In this document: positions 1 to 11,295 of the stretch, one piece after another
How the letters are laid out: every line of letters begins with the position of its first letter
How positions within the stretch are numbered: the first letter of the stretch is position 1
Assembly (NCBI GenBank): GCA_010093685.1
Contig: MU006220.1
Location: 217,502-281,501, forward strand
Source: Ophiobolus disseminans
Lineage: Eukaryota > Ascomycota > Dothideomycetes > Pleosporales > Phaeosphaeriaceae
DNA: 64,000 bases
Direction of reading: 5' to 3'
Notes under the pieces: model-generated
Told to the model about the DNA's origin: nothing
Database searches by the model: none
What the model saw: only the letters and a program-made list of their open reading frames with translations
Translations under genes and position numbers: made by a program

Positions 1-271
1 ACAATATTGCTTGAATTCGAATTTGCCGTAAATCGCCATTGATTGAATAACGGTGTGCATCATTTGAAACTTACGCTCCACCATAGGATCAAGTACATCA
101 AGAATTTGAGGCAACCGTACAGTTTGCTATGAAGTGTGAATGCCTTCGCTGGATGGAGTCTGAGGCGGAATCGGATGAACATATCCATGGCAGAACTCAA
201 TCATATATCAAGCCAAATATGCACGTCCTTCACCCATCTTACCCACTCTCTCATCCTCCCCTCACACCCTC

Positions 272-840
272 CTACGACTTAACCACCTTCTCCGCCTTCT
301 CCGCCGTCGCCTTCAACTCCTGCTCCAACTCCTTGCCCTCAACCTTAACCTGCCCCTCGGTCGTCTTCAAGCTCTGGTTATAGCTATAAATCCTGCCGAC
401 CTGCGTCGCACCCACAGCAAAGACGAGCGCATTGACCGCCGCGAGCGCAACGTTCTTGGGCCGGATGACAAAGCACCAGCGCGTCCAGATGGCGCCCGTG
501 CACATGAGCGCAAAGTTCTGGGTAAAGGAGAGGGATGAGGCGGGGCGCGAGAAGTCGGAGGCGCCGGCGAGGACCATGCCCCATTTCATTACTGGGGCCC
601 TGGGGAGGTTGTTAGTGCAATGTGCTTCGGGTAATGGCTGTGCGGGCGCGTTTCTGATGGAGGCGCAGAGGGTGTGGCATACCAGAAGTGCACAGTCTTG
701 GGTCCGATAGGGCTGTTCCAGAAGCCAGCGAAGCCTCCTGGACCGGCGGCCGTGGTCGCTCGTCGGCGGCCATTTGCTTGTGCTGGGCGGAAGAATGGGC
801 GGAAGCTGCTGAAGATGCGGGAGCCGGGGCGGAACGACAT
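272..840 (-). CDS. Mitochondrial pyruvate carrier subunit (MPC2/MPC3 type)
   Basis: This is a subunit of the inner-membrane heterodimer that imports pyruvate into the mitochondrial matrix. Two exons, 683..840 and 272..599, are joined across a GTATGC...CCCCAG intron and give 161 aa. The junction restores the family motif HFWAPVMKWG (about residues 50-59), followed by LAGASDFSRPA and the Trp-containing stretch TGAIWTRWCFVIRPKN, with two to three hydrophobic segments typical of MPC proteins. The first 40 residues are Arg/Ser/Phe-rich with no acidic residues, consistent with mitochondrial insertion. The C-terminus is a Lys/Glu-rich helix, as in fungal MPC2/3. ATG 840 is chosen because MSFRPGSR starts the basic leader; an upstream ATG would add unlike sequence. 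The gene is head to head with the complex I gene at 1119. Assignment to MPC2 rather than MPC3 is not resolved. Confidence 0.93.
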
Positions 841-1118
841 GGCTGCTATGGCTGTCCTTGGATGTCCTCGGTAGCTACCGGGTGGGTTTGAATTGAGTGG
901 AGAGGGCAAGTTTGGCGTCGTCGTGTGAGGTTGTTCGCGATACCGGGCCAAAGATTCAAGGCTCGGGAATACGTTGGGGTTGACTCCGATTGGCTCTGGC
1001 GGGTAATCTTGATGCGGGAAGGCGCGGTGGTGAGCTTGCGGAACGTTGACTTCAGTGAGGTTGTGAGCGGGCTGGAAACACCAATTGATACCCCCACGAC
1101 ACCAGTGGAGTCTTCACG
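841..1118. promoter_or_regulatory. Shared intergenic promoter between MPC and NDUFA2 genes
   Basis: These 278 bp separate the start codons of two divergent mitochondrial genes, so both promoters must lie here or overlap the 5' exons. No TATA box or recognisable factor site stands out. Co-regulation of the two respiratory genes is inferred from the arrangement only. Confidence 0.55.
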
Positions 1119-1554
1119 ATGGCGTCCAAATATGCGTTTGGTCAGGGACTGAAGGAGCTGCGGTTTTTGTTCTGTCAGACGAGCGAGCACAGCGCTGCGA
1201 CAAGGTATGCCATCTTCCGCTTCACACTGTCTTGCACAATGCGCGTGAGGGCGGAAGTGATTTGGTATATAATAGAAGATGCATGAGCTAACAGTGAGAA
1301 ATAGGAACTTCCTCTCGCGAAGCTACCCCACGATGAAGAAGCACAACCCCGACACACCCATCATGATCCGGGAAGCGAGCGGCACCGAGCCCACCGTATA
1401 TGCGCGATTCGGTGCGTCATACGTGAATGGCGGATATAAGAAAGAACTAACTCGGCATCTAGACTTTGGGAAGGAGAAGAAGCTACCACTGAAGGGGCTG
1501 GACGACAAGGCCATTGAGAGCAAAGTTACCGAGCTAGTACAGTCGAGTGCATGA
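1119..1554 (+). CDS. NADH:ubiquinone oxidoreductase 10.5 kDa subunit (NDUFA2/B8 family)
   Basis: This is an accessory subunit of respiratory complex I, a small thioredoxin-fold protein of the matrix arm. Three exons, 1119..1204, 1305..1411 and 1463..1554, sum to 95 codons (94 aa). The N-terminus MASKYAFGQGLKELRFLFCQ, then SRSYPTMKKHNPDTPIMIRE and the YARF segment, match the family; human NDUFA2 has the same length class. Intron 1 has a GCTAAC branch site and an AATAG acceptor; intron 2 has AACTAAC and CTAG. Both junctions keep the frame. It shares its upstream region with the divergent pyruvate carrier gene. Confidence 0.93.
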
Positions 1555-1907
1555 GAGAGGATATGCGCAGTGATGAGGTGGGAACCATAGGGATAGCAAG
1601 GGAATATCAAGAAGTCTGGCATAAAATATTGGGCTCTGATGGGCGTATATGTGTATCATGATAAATGTACTCTTTCACACAAAGTTGGTGTTGGTGTGAA
1701 GGCTTCAGCCAACGTCGTTGCAGGACCGAGAGCACTTTGTGCCTTGCGACATCGCTGAGAGCCTCTGCCTGTATCCATTAGGTGACAACGCTCAAGCCTA
1801 GTGCTTAGTGACGGTCATGCGTCGCTCCCTTTCCCCTCCGCTCTCATCACCCCTTATTTTGGCCGAGCTGTCTGTCTTCCACGACGACTTGTCACAAGAG
1901 CACGCTC
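1555..1907. other. Convergent intergenic spacer, nothing recognised
   Basis: This 353-bp spacer lies between two converging genes and presumably holds both 3' UTRs and poly(A) sites. I see no open frame with coding character, repeat or RNA gene. Confidence 0.5.
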
Positions 1908-2585
1908 CTAAGCCTTCCTGTCCTCCTCACTCTTGTCCCGCTCACGGTAACACTCCTCTCTAGCCATCAGGAAGGCCGCAGCCGCCGCGCTGCATGTCGG
2001 TGCCGTAGCGCCAATCGCAGCAATAGTCTGAACGATCATGAGACCATAGCCTCCCATACCAGCGCTTGTAAGGATAGCAAAGGCGCTCTTTGCGGCAATA
2101 GATGCAAGGGCAGAGTGTGTAGAGGCAGCGAGAGATCCTAATATGTCAGTCCTGTGGACATCATAATGAGTGAATGCTGCCATACCAGCGATGATGCCTG
2201 TAGGTCCAAACCCCATTGAAATCAGGATCAGGGGCGTGACAATGATGACAATGGGAATCGCTGTGATGCCAAGAAACAACATCCAGACTGCCCACTGATG
2301 CTCCTGAATCCATCGCAAGATACAATCGCTGAAGGCATGATTCCCCCCCTTTGAGCCAGTTTTTGGACCACCTCCGAAGCCTGGAGGAGAGTCTCCACTG
2401 AGAAGAGCTTCTCAGATCTCTTCTTGGGTGATACCTACGCTCTTCGCTAGTTCGTGTGCGACTTTGTCGAGGAATCTCCAGTCTGTGGCTTCTTTCTGTT
2501 GACCTTCAACGGGTCGGTCGGTGTGCTTGCCTGACGTCAGCCCAGCTGTGTTGGTAAGGTCTCGACCGTAATCGAGTAGATCCAT
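1908..2585 (-). CDS. IFI6/IFI27 (ISG12)-like small membrane protein; in-frame TGA or extra intron
   Basis: The region belongs to the interferon-induced 6/27-like family, small hydrophobic proteins found in animals and fungi. The family core GFGPTGIIAGSLAAS followed by a Gly/Ala-rich hydrophobic stretch and SAGMGGYG is complete once a 48-nt GTATGG...TTAG intron (2138..2185) is removed. A TM segment (VWMLFLGITAIPIVIIV) precedes the core. The frame stays open upstream to ATG 2585 (MDLLDYGRDL) with coding-like sequence, but a TGA at 2412-2414 (codon 58) interrupts it. Either 2381..2434 is an additional 54-nt intron (donor GTATCA, acceptor CTCCAG, frame-preserving), or the gene is disrupted, or translation starts at an internal codon around 2318. 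The biological role in fungi is unknown. Confidence 0.72.
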
Positions 2586-3006
2586 CTTTGCAGTGTAGAT
2601 GTAGGTATTGTAAGGGTGTAAAGCTACGGGAAGTACAGAGGCGGATTTGAACGGCTGGACCGAACTGAGGGGTGGTGAAAGTGAAGGTGAGACTGTAACA
2701 GGTGTTCGTACGGAGGAGTACAGACTCCATTAGAGCTACTACTTCCAAAGTCTAACGAGGCCTAGGCTACGACACCAGCGTATAATGTTCTGACCCTCGT
2801 TGAGCGTTTGCTTTCACCTGCTGTTGATAATTGTCAGCGTCGGGGATCAGGCAAAGATGAGCATACCCAAAAGGAGATATACTGAGCCGAAGTTATGGTG
2901 AGGTAGCATCTGTCCAGGCTCCAGGTAGTACACGGCCTATGCCAGGACAAAAGGATATCATGAGCTCGAGAGCAATTACACGCCGGTAGACAGACTAGTT
3001 GATACC
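2586..3006. other. Divergent intergenic region
   Basis: These 421 bp lie between the IFI6-like gene (minus) and the coiled-coil gene (plus) and should contain both promoters. Small open frames on the minus strand here look like chance or antisense readings. Nothing specific was recognised. Confidence 0.4.
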
Positions 3007-4063
3007 ATGCATACTTATGCGACCGTGATGTTTGCATTGACATCGTGGTCGCCGCCGACACTGGAACAACCTTTGGCCGAGCTCTCACCTTCACCTCGGA
3101 CAACTCGTCGTTCATGCACGTCAACCCAAACTTTGCATTCCAGTCCGGCACCTTTATCAGTCGATCGCCTAGTCGCTACATATGCCCAAATGGCAAATCG
3201 CGATCGATTTGGCCCCGATATTGTCAGCAGCGAAGATGCGCAACTGCAGTCTCTACCGGGGAAGGTGCATGTCGCCATCTTATCACAAACCTCCACAAGC
3301 TGACACTTCCGTCTAGACACCTAGCGAGTCTGCCGCAATCGAGTCTTACCAGGAGAGGCGTTTCGTATGGGTGTCACAACCCGCCATCAATGGCACCGAC
3401 ACTTACGAACAACCTCCACGCACCTCTAATGACACGCACTCTGAGTCTCTAACTCGTCTGCAGACTGGGTACCTCCGTGCGATAGCGGCGCTCGAAGCCC
3501 GCAACAGCGCACTAGGGAAAGAGCTTCACAATGGGCGCATAGCACAGAGACACACGAATGACCTGGCCAACATACACATCGCACAACAAGCCGCCCAACT
3601 CCACTTGGGAGCGCAAAAGCACATAGCCCAGCTCCAGGAGCGGAACAATGTGCTATCGAGAGAGCTCAACGTACTTCGGTCGCGCCCAAGTGTCCCGAGA
3701 GTCAATAACTCGCAGCGTGCCTTTTTTGACGAGGAGTTGGCGAAAAAGAATAAGAGAATACAAGACAAGAACACCAGAATCATTCAGCTGGAGGACGCGA
3801 ATCGACAACTGCAAAATCAGCTGATAGCGGAGAGGAAGAGGAATCAGAACGTGGGGGCAAGTGCGACTTCGGGAATGGCAGGCGCGACGAGAAGGAACGG
3901 AAACCCGTCACATACGCAGCGGAGGCAGAGCGCCTATACGGGCGGAACTGCGAACCCGGGTATGGCACGCGCGACAGGAGGTGATACGGCCCCGATGCAT
4001 GCGCAGAAGAAGAGAAAGTTCGATCCGCCGCCTGGAAGTCATGATAATCCGCTGGAGCTGTGA
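3007..4063 (+). CDS. Unrecognised coiled-coil protein, tentative two-exon model
   Basis: I do not recognise this family. The second exon, 3353..4063, encodes a Gln/Leu/Arg-rich coiled coil (for example LEARNSALGKEL, AQLQERNNVLSREL, RIIQLEDANRQLQNQL), then a Gly/Ala/Thr-rich tail and the C-terminus KKRKFDPPPGSHDNPLEL, which contains a KKRK nuclear-localisation-like patch. No ATG lies in this frame before the coil, so a 5' exon is needed. The best candidate is 3007..3264, joined through an 88-nt GTGCAT...TTACCAG intron with a GCTGAC branch site; this preserves phase and gives 322 aa. The 5' exon has weak coding character, so the start could instead be the in-frame ATG near 3190 or lie elsewhere. 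A nuclear or scaffolding role is only suggested by composition. Confidence 0.5.
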
Positions 4064-4331
4064 GACCCCTACTGCAGAGGTGGAAGGGTAATTACGAGGA
4101 AAAACGGCTGGAGCAGCAACACACCCTGAGAGGTGTCAATAAAGGCCAGCCGCAAAACTGTACATAGGTGTTTGTTCTAAATGGAAAAGTCTGATGAGTA
4201 AAGAGTGTTGTTGGTGATCAAACGCAAATTCCCCAAACGTGATGTCACGGCTAAATCCAAAGCCACCCCAGCAGCCGAATCCTTCCCCTACCCAACCTCC
4301 CACGCACCGCCGCAATGCCACCACCTCTCCC

Positions 4332-4735
4332 ATGCATGCTCTCCGTATCCGGCTCCTAATGACGTCCTTCTTCCTCTACGTGACGTTCCTCATCGCAGCT
4401 TACGTCGCAGCGTGGCCCGACGCCAAAGACGCGCTTATCAATCCCCGGGGCCAGAAAGTGTGTATGCAGCAATGCGGTACGTCGGCGCTCAAGTGTCCGG
4501 AAGCTTTTGTGAGTTTAATGCTTGATGGATGGGGGCTTGAGCTTATGGGAAGTAGTGGAAAGATCAGATTGATTATTGCTATCGGTGTTGTACGACGTGG
4601 GGCGAGACGGTTATTAGGGTTCAGTGCGATAAGGGGTTTGGGAATAGTTCGGGGGTGAATGCGTCGAGAGAGATGGAGAAGAAGGTTGTTGTTGGTGAAG
4701 AGAAAGATGGGCAGAGGGAGTTGGGGTTTTCGTGA
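4332..4735 (+). CDS. Small cysteine-rich protein with N-terminal hydrophobic signal or anchor
   Basis: No family was recognised. Two exons, 4332..4508 and 4568..4735, joined across a 59-nt GTGAGT...GATCAG intron at a codon boundary, give 114 aa. Residues about 8-27 (LLMTSFFLYVTFLIAAYVAA) form a single hydrophobic segment that could be a signal peptide or signal anchor. The rest holds seven cysteines in the pattern C-x3-C, C, C-x2-CC, C (CMQQC, KC, YCYRCC, QC) and one possible N-glycosylation site (NSSG). The C-terminal third is charged. Small size, cysteines and a signal-like N-terminus resemble secreted fungal proteins of the effector class, but an odd number of cysteines and the possible membrane anchor leave this open. 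An in-frame ATG at 4242 would add a Pro-rich extension. Confidence 0.55.
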
Positions 4736-6701
4736 AGAGAGTGGTAATGGGAAAAGGAATCGAATGTTGAACGGGCCGTTGGGCTACGCCTGCGGAAGAC
4801 TACAACAAGGCATGCGGCGATCTGGTTCATGGTCATAACTCCTCCTGAGACACGTTGAGGCTTCAACGTCACGACCAAACTCCCAGGCCCAGCTACCAAC
4901 GACCTCCATGCTAGACGATCGTTTGTTCAAAGCATGTACCTACTCACCCCATCGTCATTCATGTCAGAAGGAGAAAACTCGCCTGAACCAACCTCAAAAA
5001 CCCCCCAACCAGCACATGTGCCTCAACATACGGCGCGTCAGCCCAAGTCAAGCCATCAATGACCGCCAATCCTACAGTGAAGACCCCGAACTCGTAGCAA
5101 CACAGGGCCTTCTAAGCTCCTGAACGGAACAGTTTTGAAAGGTCCTGGAGGCAGCTGGGTCTGTGAAGGAAATATCACGAGCAAGAGGCCAAGCGGTATC
5201 TTTGTTACAAGGTGCGAGGCATATCTAGATGAGCCGAAACAATACCTAGTAGCCAGCCCTACGATGAAGCTCAGGCGCCATGAGATGAAAGAATAAGAGT
5301 TGTTGCAGACTATCCGCAGTCGGACTGCATGTTTTAAGGACACAGCTGTGTGTGATATCGCAACAGGTATACCACAAGAAAACCCTACAAGTACAAAACA
5401 CAACATAGCGACTGGAGCACTTCCGTCGCCAGCATCGTAACGCCTACAATACAACACACCCATCTTCCATCTCCAACAACAACTTCAACCGTTGACCAAG
5501 CAAGCAAGCACACCCTCGCTCCACCTTCCCAAATCAACACGTTCGACACCTCAAACTCCACCAATCAATCATCTCCCGCCCCAAACTTCCATCGCGAATC
5601 GGACCGTTTCAGCCACACGTATGCACATCATGCAGCGAGCATATGCACGCCTGCATATGGAGTGGGGTGTCGCGAGCCGTGAATTCTGGATCGAGCACTC
5701 CCGCGCTCGTGACGTACACCCACGCTGGGTTCGTCTTCATTTCCATTTCTTTTCTTACGGGGTTGCGGCCTCAGGGGTTTCCAAGCGATGAGGAGCGCGA
5801 GTACCGGAACGTAAAGTCTGTCTCGAGCGAGGCAAAGTCGTGTGTGGAGGAGGTTGATAGAGAGCGCGAGGATGGAAGATTTGAGCATTGTTCTGGCATC
5901 TGTGGAGTTTGTCAGACAACAATCAATCAGGAGAAGAGGATGGTTGAACTTACTGCACACGCTGAATCTGAGCGCTTTCGAGATTTCGCTTGTTCTTCGA
6001 GGGCGCGGGCTTCGTATGTGTATGTTATGCGTAGGAGGTCGTGCATGCTGAGGAGTGTGGTTGACATCTTGACTTTTATTTTTCTTTCTTTTGTATCGTC
6101 TCGTTTAGGATACTGCAAGGTACGAGATATCGAAGTCTTATATCTCCAATCGCGCACGTTTGCTGTTGCCTTGCTCACAAATCCCGCTGTCGTGGTTGGT
6201 CCAGACCGCTTACTCAAAGAATGTGGCGCCAAAGGAATTTCGTCGCAATGTAGTAGGTGGGCAGTACACGGCAGGAATAAATAATAGATAGAATTGTAGT
6301 GGCATCCTCGAAGGTTTATATCCCCTGCACTTCGCACTTACCCCTCACACCACACATGCGCCTTCACAGGCATCTCACAGCCACTATGGCCCAAACACGC
6401 CTGTCCCAATCGGCTGCGCACCCGACCGTTCATGTGTGGATGGTGGCCCGTGCGGTCGGTGTTTTGCGACAAGCCGCGACACGCGCTGTTACGTCCGACG
6501 GTGTTATCGGGCGCAGTGAGAGGAATCCGGAGCGTTTGTGTTGTTGTCTAGATGACGCGTAAGGCGAACAATAAGGACGGAGATGCTAGTTCGGAGGCCG
6601 AACGACATGTCCGAATTACGCGGCGAAGCCGACGCCGAAGCGAGGCGGAGGGAGATAGTTTGTAGGCAACGAGATTTTTTGTATTGCGGAGGATTGTTCT
6701 T
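4736..6701. other. Gene-poor 2-kb interval with one doubtful open frame
   Basis: No gene could be supported here. A 213-codon open frame at 5643..6284 (+) contains one membrane-like segment (FVFISISFLTGL) followed by a charged stretch (PSDEEREYRNVKSV), but it lacks recognisable homology, has an irregular C-terminal half, and could be chance. The remaining frames look random. Confidence 0.4.
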
Positions 6702-8438
6702 CTATTTTGCCCCCAACGCGACTAATTTGCCGCTGCCATCGATTACGTAGACCCTTCCATCGCCGAAGACTGGTCTGCCGTACTTTATCGCTCCGTTGAC
6801 TTTAGGCAGCGGAATTTCGACCAATGTCCCATTCACCGGCACCGCTTTGTACGCTACCAATCCTCTCGTAACGTCGGTGACCCACACGATGCCCGTTCCT
6901 GATTTGCCTTGGTTGCTCGTAACTGTCGGAGTACCTGCGCCACTTGAGCGAGAACTCGATCTGCCTACGAGAGTGAAGAGCTGGGAGGTGTTGGCGGAAG
7001 ACGTAAACGCGTATGCAGAGAGTGGTGCATTCTCAGGATAAGCGTAGATGTAGCCGCCTTCAAGCGGGTAAGACCCGATGCCACCAAAGACTTGGCCGTC
7101 GAGATGGATGGTCTGGAGTACGCCGTCCGAGCTGTTGAGACCTTGACGGTATCCGCCTAGGTTGTCTAGGTCGTGGATATACAACTTGGACTTCTTGCCA
7201 CTTGCAACACCGATCTTCTTTCCCTCTGCTGTCTTGAACCCTTCATCAAGAACAGCGAAGCCGCTGCTTCCAATGTCATGACTATAGTTGGCTTGGTAGT
7301 CGGCTGGTTTGAACCAGTCCACAAGCTGTACACCTAGGCCGTTTTCTTCATTGAGAGAGATTCGAGTCACAGATCCGGAGAGCATGTCGAGATGCGTCTT
7401 GCCGGAGACAGGGGAGTTGAAGACGCCTGCGCCGACCAAGTCCCCGCCCTTGTCGACTGTGAAGAACACATCTTTGCCATCAGATGCCAGACCCGCTCCA
7501 GCCTGCCAAATTCCTCCTGCGCCTCCACCATTCCGCAGTGTCCAATCATCTGTGTGTCCCGAGTCTGGTCCAGCCTGCGTTGCCCAGCGGTAAATGTTCC
7601 GGGACCCAAGGTTGACTGCAACAACTGATCCGGTGAAATTATACGCATCGCAAATGCCACCGAAACCCGCATAAAGCATGTCTCCCAATAGCAGAAGCGA
7701 CGGACGCTGTAGGACCAGTCCACCTATGAACACCTTGCGCGGATCGTTGTCGTGCGGCACATCGTCGATGAAGAGAGGAAATTTATATAGGTCTTGGAGT
7801 GTAGTGAGATACACGCCGTACAAATAGTACACACCATTGAGCGCTGGAGCTGCACCACCTGGCGTACGGTAATCTCTAGCATGCTTTTAGTATGCTTATT
7901 CTTTGCAACACGTTCCAAACTCACTCAATGTACGATTTCACATAGAAGAAAGCAATGCCATCCTCATAATCCGTGTATATTACCGGCGTACCCATGATAC
8001 CCATCGTCTCGCCCAACTCCGTACAGTTAGTCGTGTTCAACGGCCATGGTGGGGAAATTTGCCGTTCAGCGATTAGTTCGCCCGTTGCTGCGTCGAATGT
8101 GCGGACGCGGTTCTCGGTCGATGCTGTGAAGACGATTTGGCGGCCGGTGGAAGGTAGAGTGTGAACTAGAGGACGCGCCCAGTGCTAAATGATGTAAGCG
8201 ATATGGTTACGTGGATCGCGAATACCGAGCTTGCCTTTTCGCCTGGGTTGAACGATGCGTTCCATAGATGCTTGAACTGCGAGACTGTTTCTGGATCTAT
8301 GTTATGGTCGCCTCCGACGTATGACGATTGGCCTCTGTCTGCATCTCGTGGCGAATCAGATGACGCTGCTGCATTTGCGAGGTGCACCCAGTTGCAAGTC
8401 AGCGAAAACGCCGCGAGAAAAGTCCTGGTGAAACGCAT
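6702..8438 (-). CDS. Secreted PQQ-type (quinoprotein-like) beta-propeller protein
   Basis: This is a predicted extracellular beta-propeller of the quinoprotein alcohol dehydrogenase-like fold; in fungi most are uncharacterised and cofactor use is unproven. Three exons, 8235..8438, 7925..8184 and 6702..7875, sum to 545 aa. The start MRFTRTFLAAFSLTCNW is a clear signal peptide. Repeats include VFTASTENRVRTFDAATGEL, KLYIHDLDNLGG and GRVYVIDGSGKLVALGAK, typical WD/PQQ blades; the C-terminal blade ends the protein. Several N-glycosylation sites (NFTG, NYSH, NTSQ) fit secretion. Intron 1 (8185..8234) starts with GC (GCAAGC) rather than GT and ends TTTAG; intron 2 (7876..7924) is GTGAGT...CTAG. Substrate is unknown. 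Confidence 0.88.
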
Positions 8439-8880
8439 GTTGGCGGCAAAGATAACGGAGGTGGAACTGCATGCATTCTTTAAGAACAGCAACTACGACT
8501 GCATCATGCGGCTCACAGCTAGATCGATTGTACGACCCTGGAACTAGACCATAAGTAAGAACCATCTAATATTTTGAGTAGTTCTTGTTGGTATTGGGTG
8601 CGACATGTGCCGAATATTCAAAGTGCAGGGCTCATCTCGCGGTTGATTGTATTGTGGGGTATATAGCCGGCTACAAACCCTTCTCTTGGCTCATGAAAAC
8701 CGAAATGTATCTACAAAGTATGAGATCAGTGGATGCAGAAGGTGTATATCTCAAATGGACTCACACCTGGCCCTGCCAGTGTTTTCCGTATCCTCTAAAG
8801 TTCGTCCCAGTCCACACATATTGGGACTTAACAGTCTATGACCCAGGTAAAACGCCTCGCTCGTCGCTTACTCTTCAGCT
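8439..8880. other. Spacer: PQQ-protein promoter and 3' flank of sugar transporter
   Basis: These 442 bp contain the upstream region of the minus-strand propeller gene and the 3' flank of the co-oriented transporter. No additional gene or motif was recognised. Confidence 0.4.
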
Positions 8881-10517
8881 CTATTCAGTACTAGGCAACT
8901 GGTCTTCCAGACGAGTTAACAGTGGAACTCTCTCCGCGTCGATAGCGTCTCCATCTGGATTCTTCGGATCCGGATACTTCATCTTGATCCAGTCTCCTCC
9001 CGCAACCTTCTTGACTCTCCACGTACCCGCCTCGCCTGCCTCCTTGAAAAAGTCTTGGTTCTCCTCGAAGCTCCTTCCACCCGTTTCAGGCAGATATAGC
9101 CAGGTCCATAGCCCAGCGACTGCATTCGTGCCTGCAAAAACCAGGAAAATGAAGTAGGACAGGTTGTTGAACATGACGGGTGTCAGGAACGTAATTGCGA
9201 AGTTTGCGAAGCCCCAAATGATGACGGAAATCGCTGTTCCCTGCGCGCGACATGTAGTGGGGAAGATCTCCGTAGGTATAAGCCAGACCGTTGCAAGCCA
9301 GCCAATGCCAAATGCACCCGTCGCAATGAATAAAATCACTGTGCCGAGGATGCCGGGGACAAAAACGGGGATTTGGAGATCGGAAGAGTGCTCTGACATC
9401 CCGCCAAAGACGGCTAAAAGAACGAACGACGCTGAGAGGACAATGGAGCCCTGGACGAGGAGTGCGCGTCGACCAAAAACATCGATGAAAAGCCAGGCGA
9501 ACGTCATAAGGAAGAAGTAAGACGTGTAGTTTCCGAGCGTCAGGTATTCAGATGTGCGGACATTGAATCCAAGAAGCTGATGCACGTTAGCACGATGCTG
9601 CAAAAGCTGAATAGGATACTCACCTCGAATATTTGAGGACCGTATACAGAAACTGCTCCGTAACCCGTCAATGCCTGATTGATCTGACACATGATCGTGA
9701 CCATCGTGGGGTGAAACTGTGCGTGATACGGGTTCAACATTTCCAGATATCCAACCGTCTCATCTTTCTCTCTGTCATGCTGCTCAAGCAATTCCTTGTA
9801 CTTCTCATCCGCTTCATCGCCATAGATGTCGTTCAACGCTTCCTTTGCATCATCTGTTCGGTTGTTGAAGATGAACCACCTCGGACTCTCCGGAAGTCTC
9901 TCCACGAACGCCATGAGCAGGACAGGGTAGATTTGCATGACGATAATCGGTATTCTCCATGCCCATTGGTTCCATTTGCCCAAGAGGATAGTGACTCCCA
10001 GATTGATGCCGAACGCCATGACAAGACCGAATATGTTGGATTGGAACTCTTGAGCGAGCGCTTTTCCTCGCGCATCATCGGCTGATAGCTCAGAAGAGTA
10101 GGTTGGAATGACAGCGTCGATGCCGCCGACACCAAGTCCCATGATGACTCGTCCCGTAAACATGAGGGCGAGTGCTGCGTTCGGAAACTTCATTCCAGCC
10201 ACGAACATAATCAGATTCCCCAAGCTGGCGCTCGCTAAGCTGAAAAATATGCTTTTCTTGCGGCCAAACACGTCTGCGAGCTTTGAGAAGAGAACGGCGC
10301 CGACCGCGCAGCCGAGGTAGTAAACGGCCACAATAACACCAACGATTGGGGATTCCTCGTCGATTCCCATGGTCAACAGGTAGTCCTTGTTGGTATTGAT
10401 CAGGGACATCATGCCCTGATCGTATCCATACAGCGCAATCGCCGTCGCCGAAAACATAACGACGTGTGTCTGCTTGTCATTGTAGGCCTGGCGGACGTGG
10501 TTCGCTATGAAAGCCAT
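8881..10517 (-). CDS. MFS sugar transporter (sugar porter family)
   Basis: This is a plasma-membrane hexose or related sugar porter of the major facilitator superfamily. Two exons, 9624..10517 and 8881..9576, separated by a 47-nt GTGAGT...CATCAG intron with a GCTAAC branch site, give 529 aa with about 12 membrane segments. Signatures seen are GYDQGMMS in TM1, KLADVFGRKKS (the MFS loop 2-3 motif), GRVIMGLGVGGIDAVIPTYSSE (sugar transport signature 2), PESPRWF at the end of TM6, and a C-terminal YLPETGGRSFEE. The internal repeat of the loop motif, DVFGRRALLVQGS, is in TM8-9. ATG 10517 is chosen because the next upstream in-frame Met adds an unlike leader. The exact sugar is not predictable from sequence. 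Confidence 0.93.
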
Positions 10518-11295
10518 GGCCGCTGGTTTGAAAGTCCAACTGCTGTCGCGAAGATCGAAATGAGGGGTGAAAAATGTAAAATGTGCAACTACACCACTGA
10601 CGCGCACATAGTCGAGGTCGTATCTCAGCCTAGACTACGGTGAGAAAATCTTGGTCAGGTGGTGGAGACGGACGGGATGTCGCGCTCAAGTATGACGATT
10701 GGCTGCAGCTATGAGCTTAGCTCTTGTGCGATTAGGCAGGGGAGCCCCACTAGTTCATCGTGCGTCTGTGCGATGAAGCTCCTCACACCGATGCACTCAA
10801 TCTGAACACCGATCGATCGATTTCAGATGGGAATGTCAATATTGCGGCCGCTGCATATATCTGTTGAGTTGAACAAAGTTGGGATCTACGGTACACTTCC
10901 CTCGTTGCTGAACCCTTCCCGCGACTTCACCGCCCCGTACACCACCTTATCTGGTGTATCTCCTCGAGTAGTGCTACTTGTGTAATCGATATTACACAGT
11001 CGAACTCACCTTCTTGGCTACCATGATTGGCGTTCGAGTAAGTGGCAGAGGTATATTTTCGGTACTCAAAGAAGGGTCATCGACTTCATATTAGCTATAA
11101 GTATCATTACTCTTCAATACCGTTGGTGTATTTTGTGATATAGCAGCCGCGCAATTCCCATCTTGTGGCCAAACACTTGACACTGCGTGGTCTGTGGAGA
11201 CAAGTAGATGCTAAACAAATAACAGTAAACACAAACCCCCTTCCCTCAACATACTTCCACCCCATAAAACCGGTTTCAGTACAAGTCCTATCGCT
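10518..11295. other. Intergenic region upstream of MFS transporter
   Basis: These 778 bp hold the transporter promoter and the 3' flank of the HET gene. A short CGAT run occurs near 10810. No gene, repeat family or confident regulatory site was recognised. Confidence 0.4.

Noticed and set aside
3015..3320. Minus-strand open frame antisense to the 5' exon of the coiled-coil gene
   Set aside because: It gives no recognisable protein, and a plus-strand exon with matching splice sites explains the region better, though not certainly.
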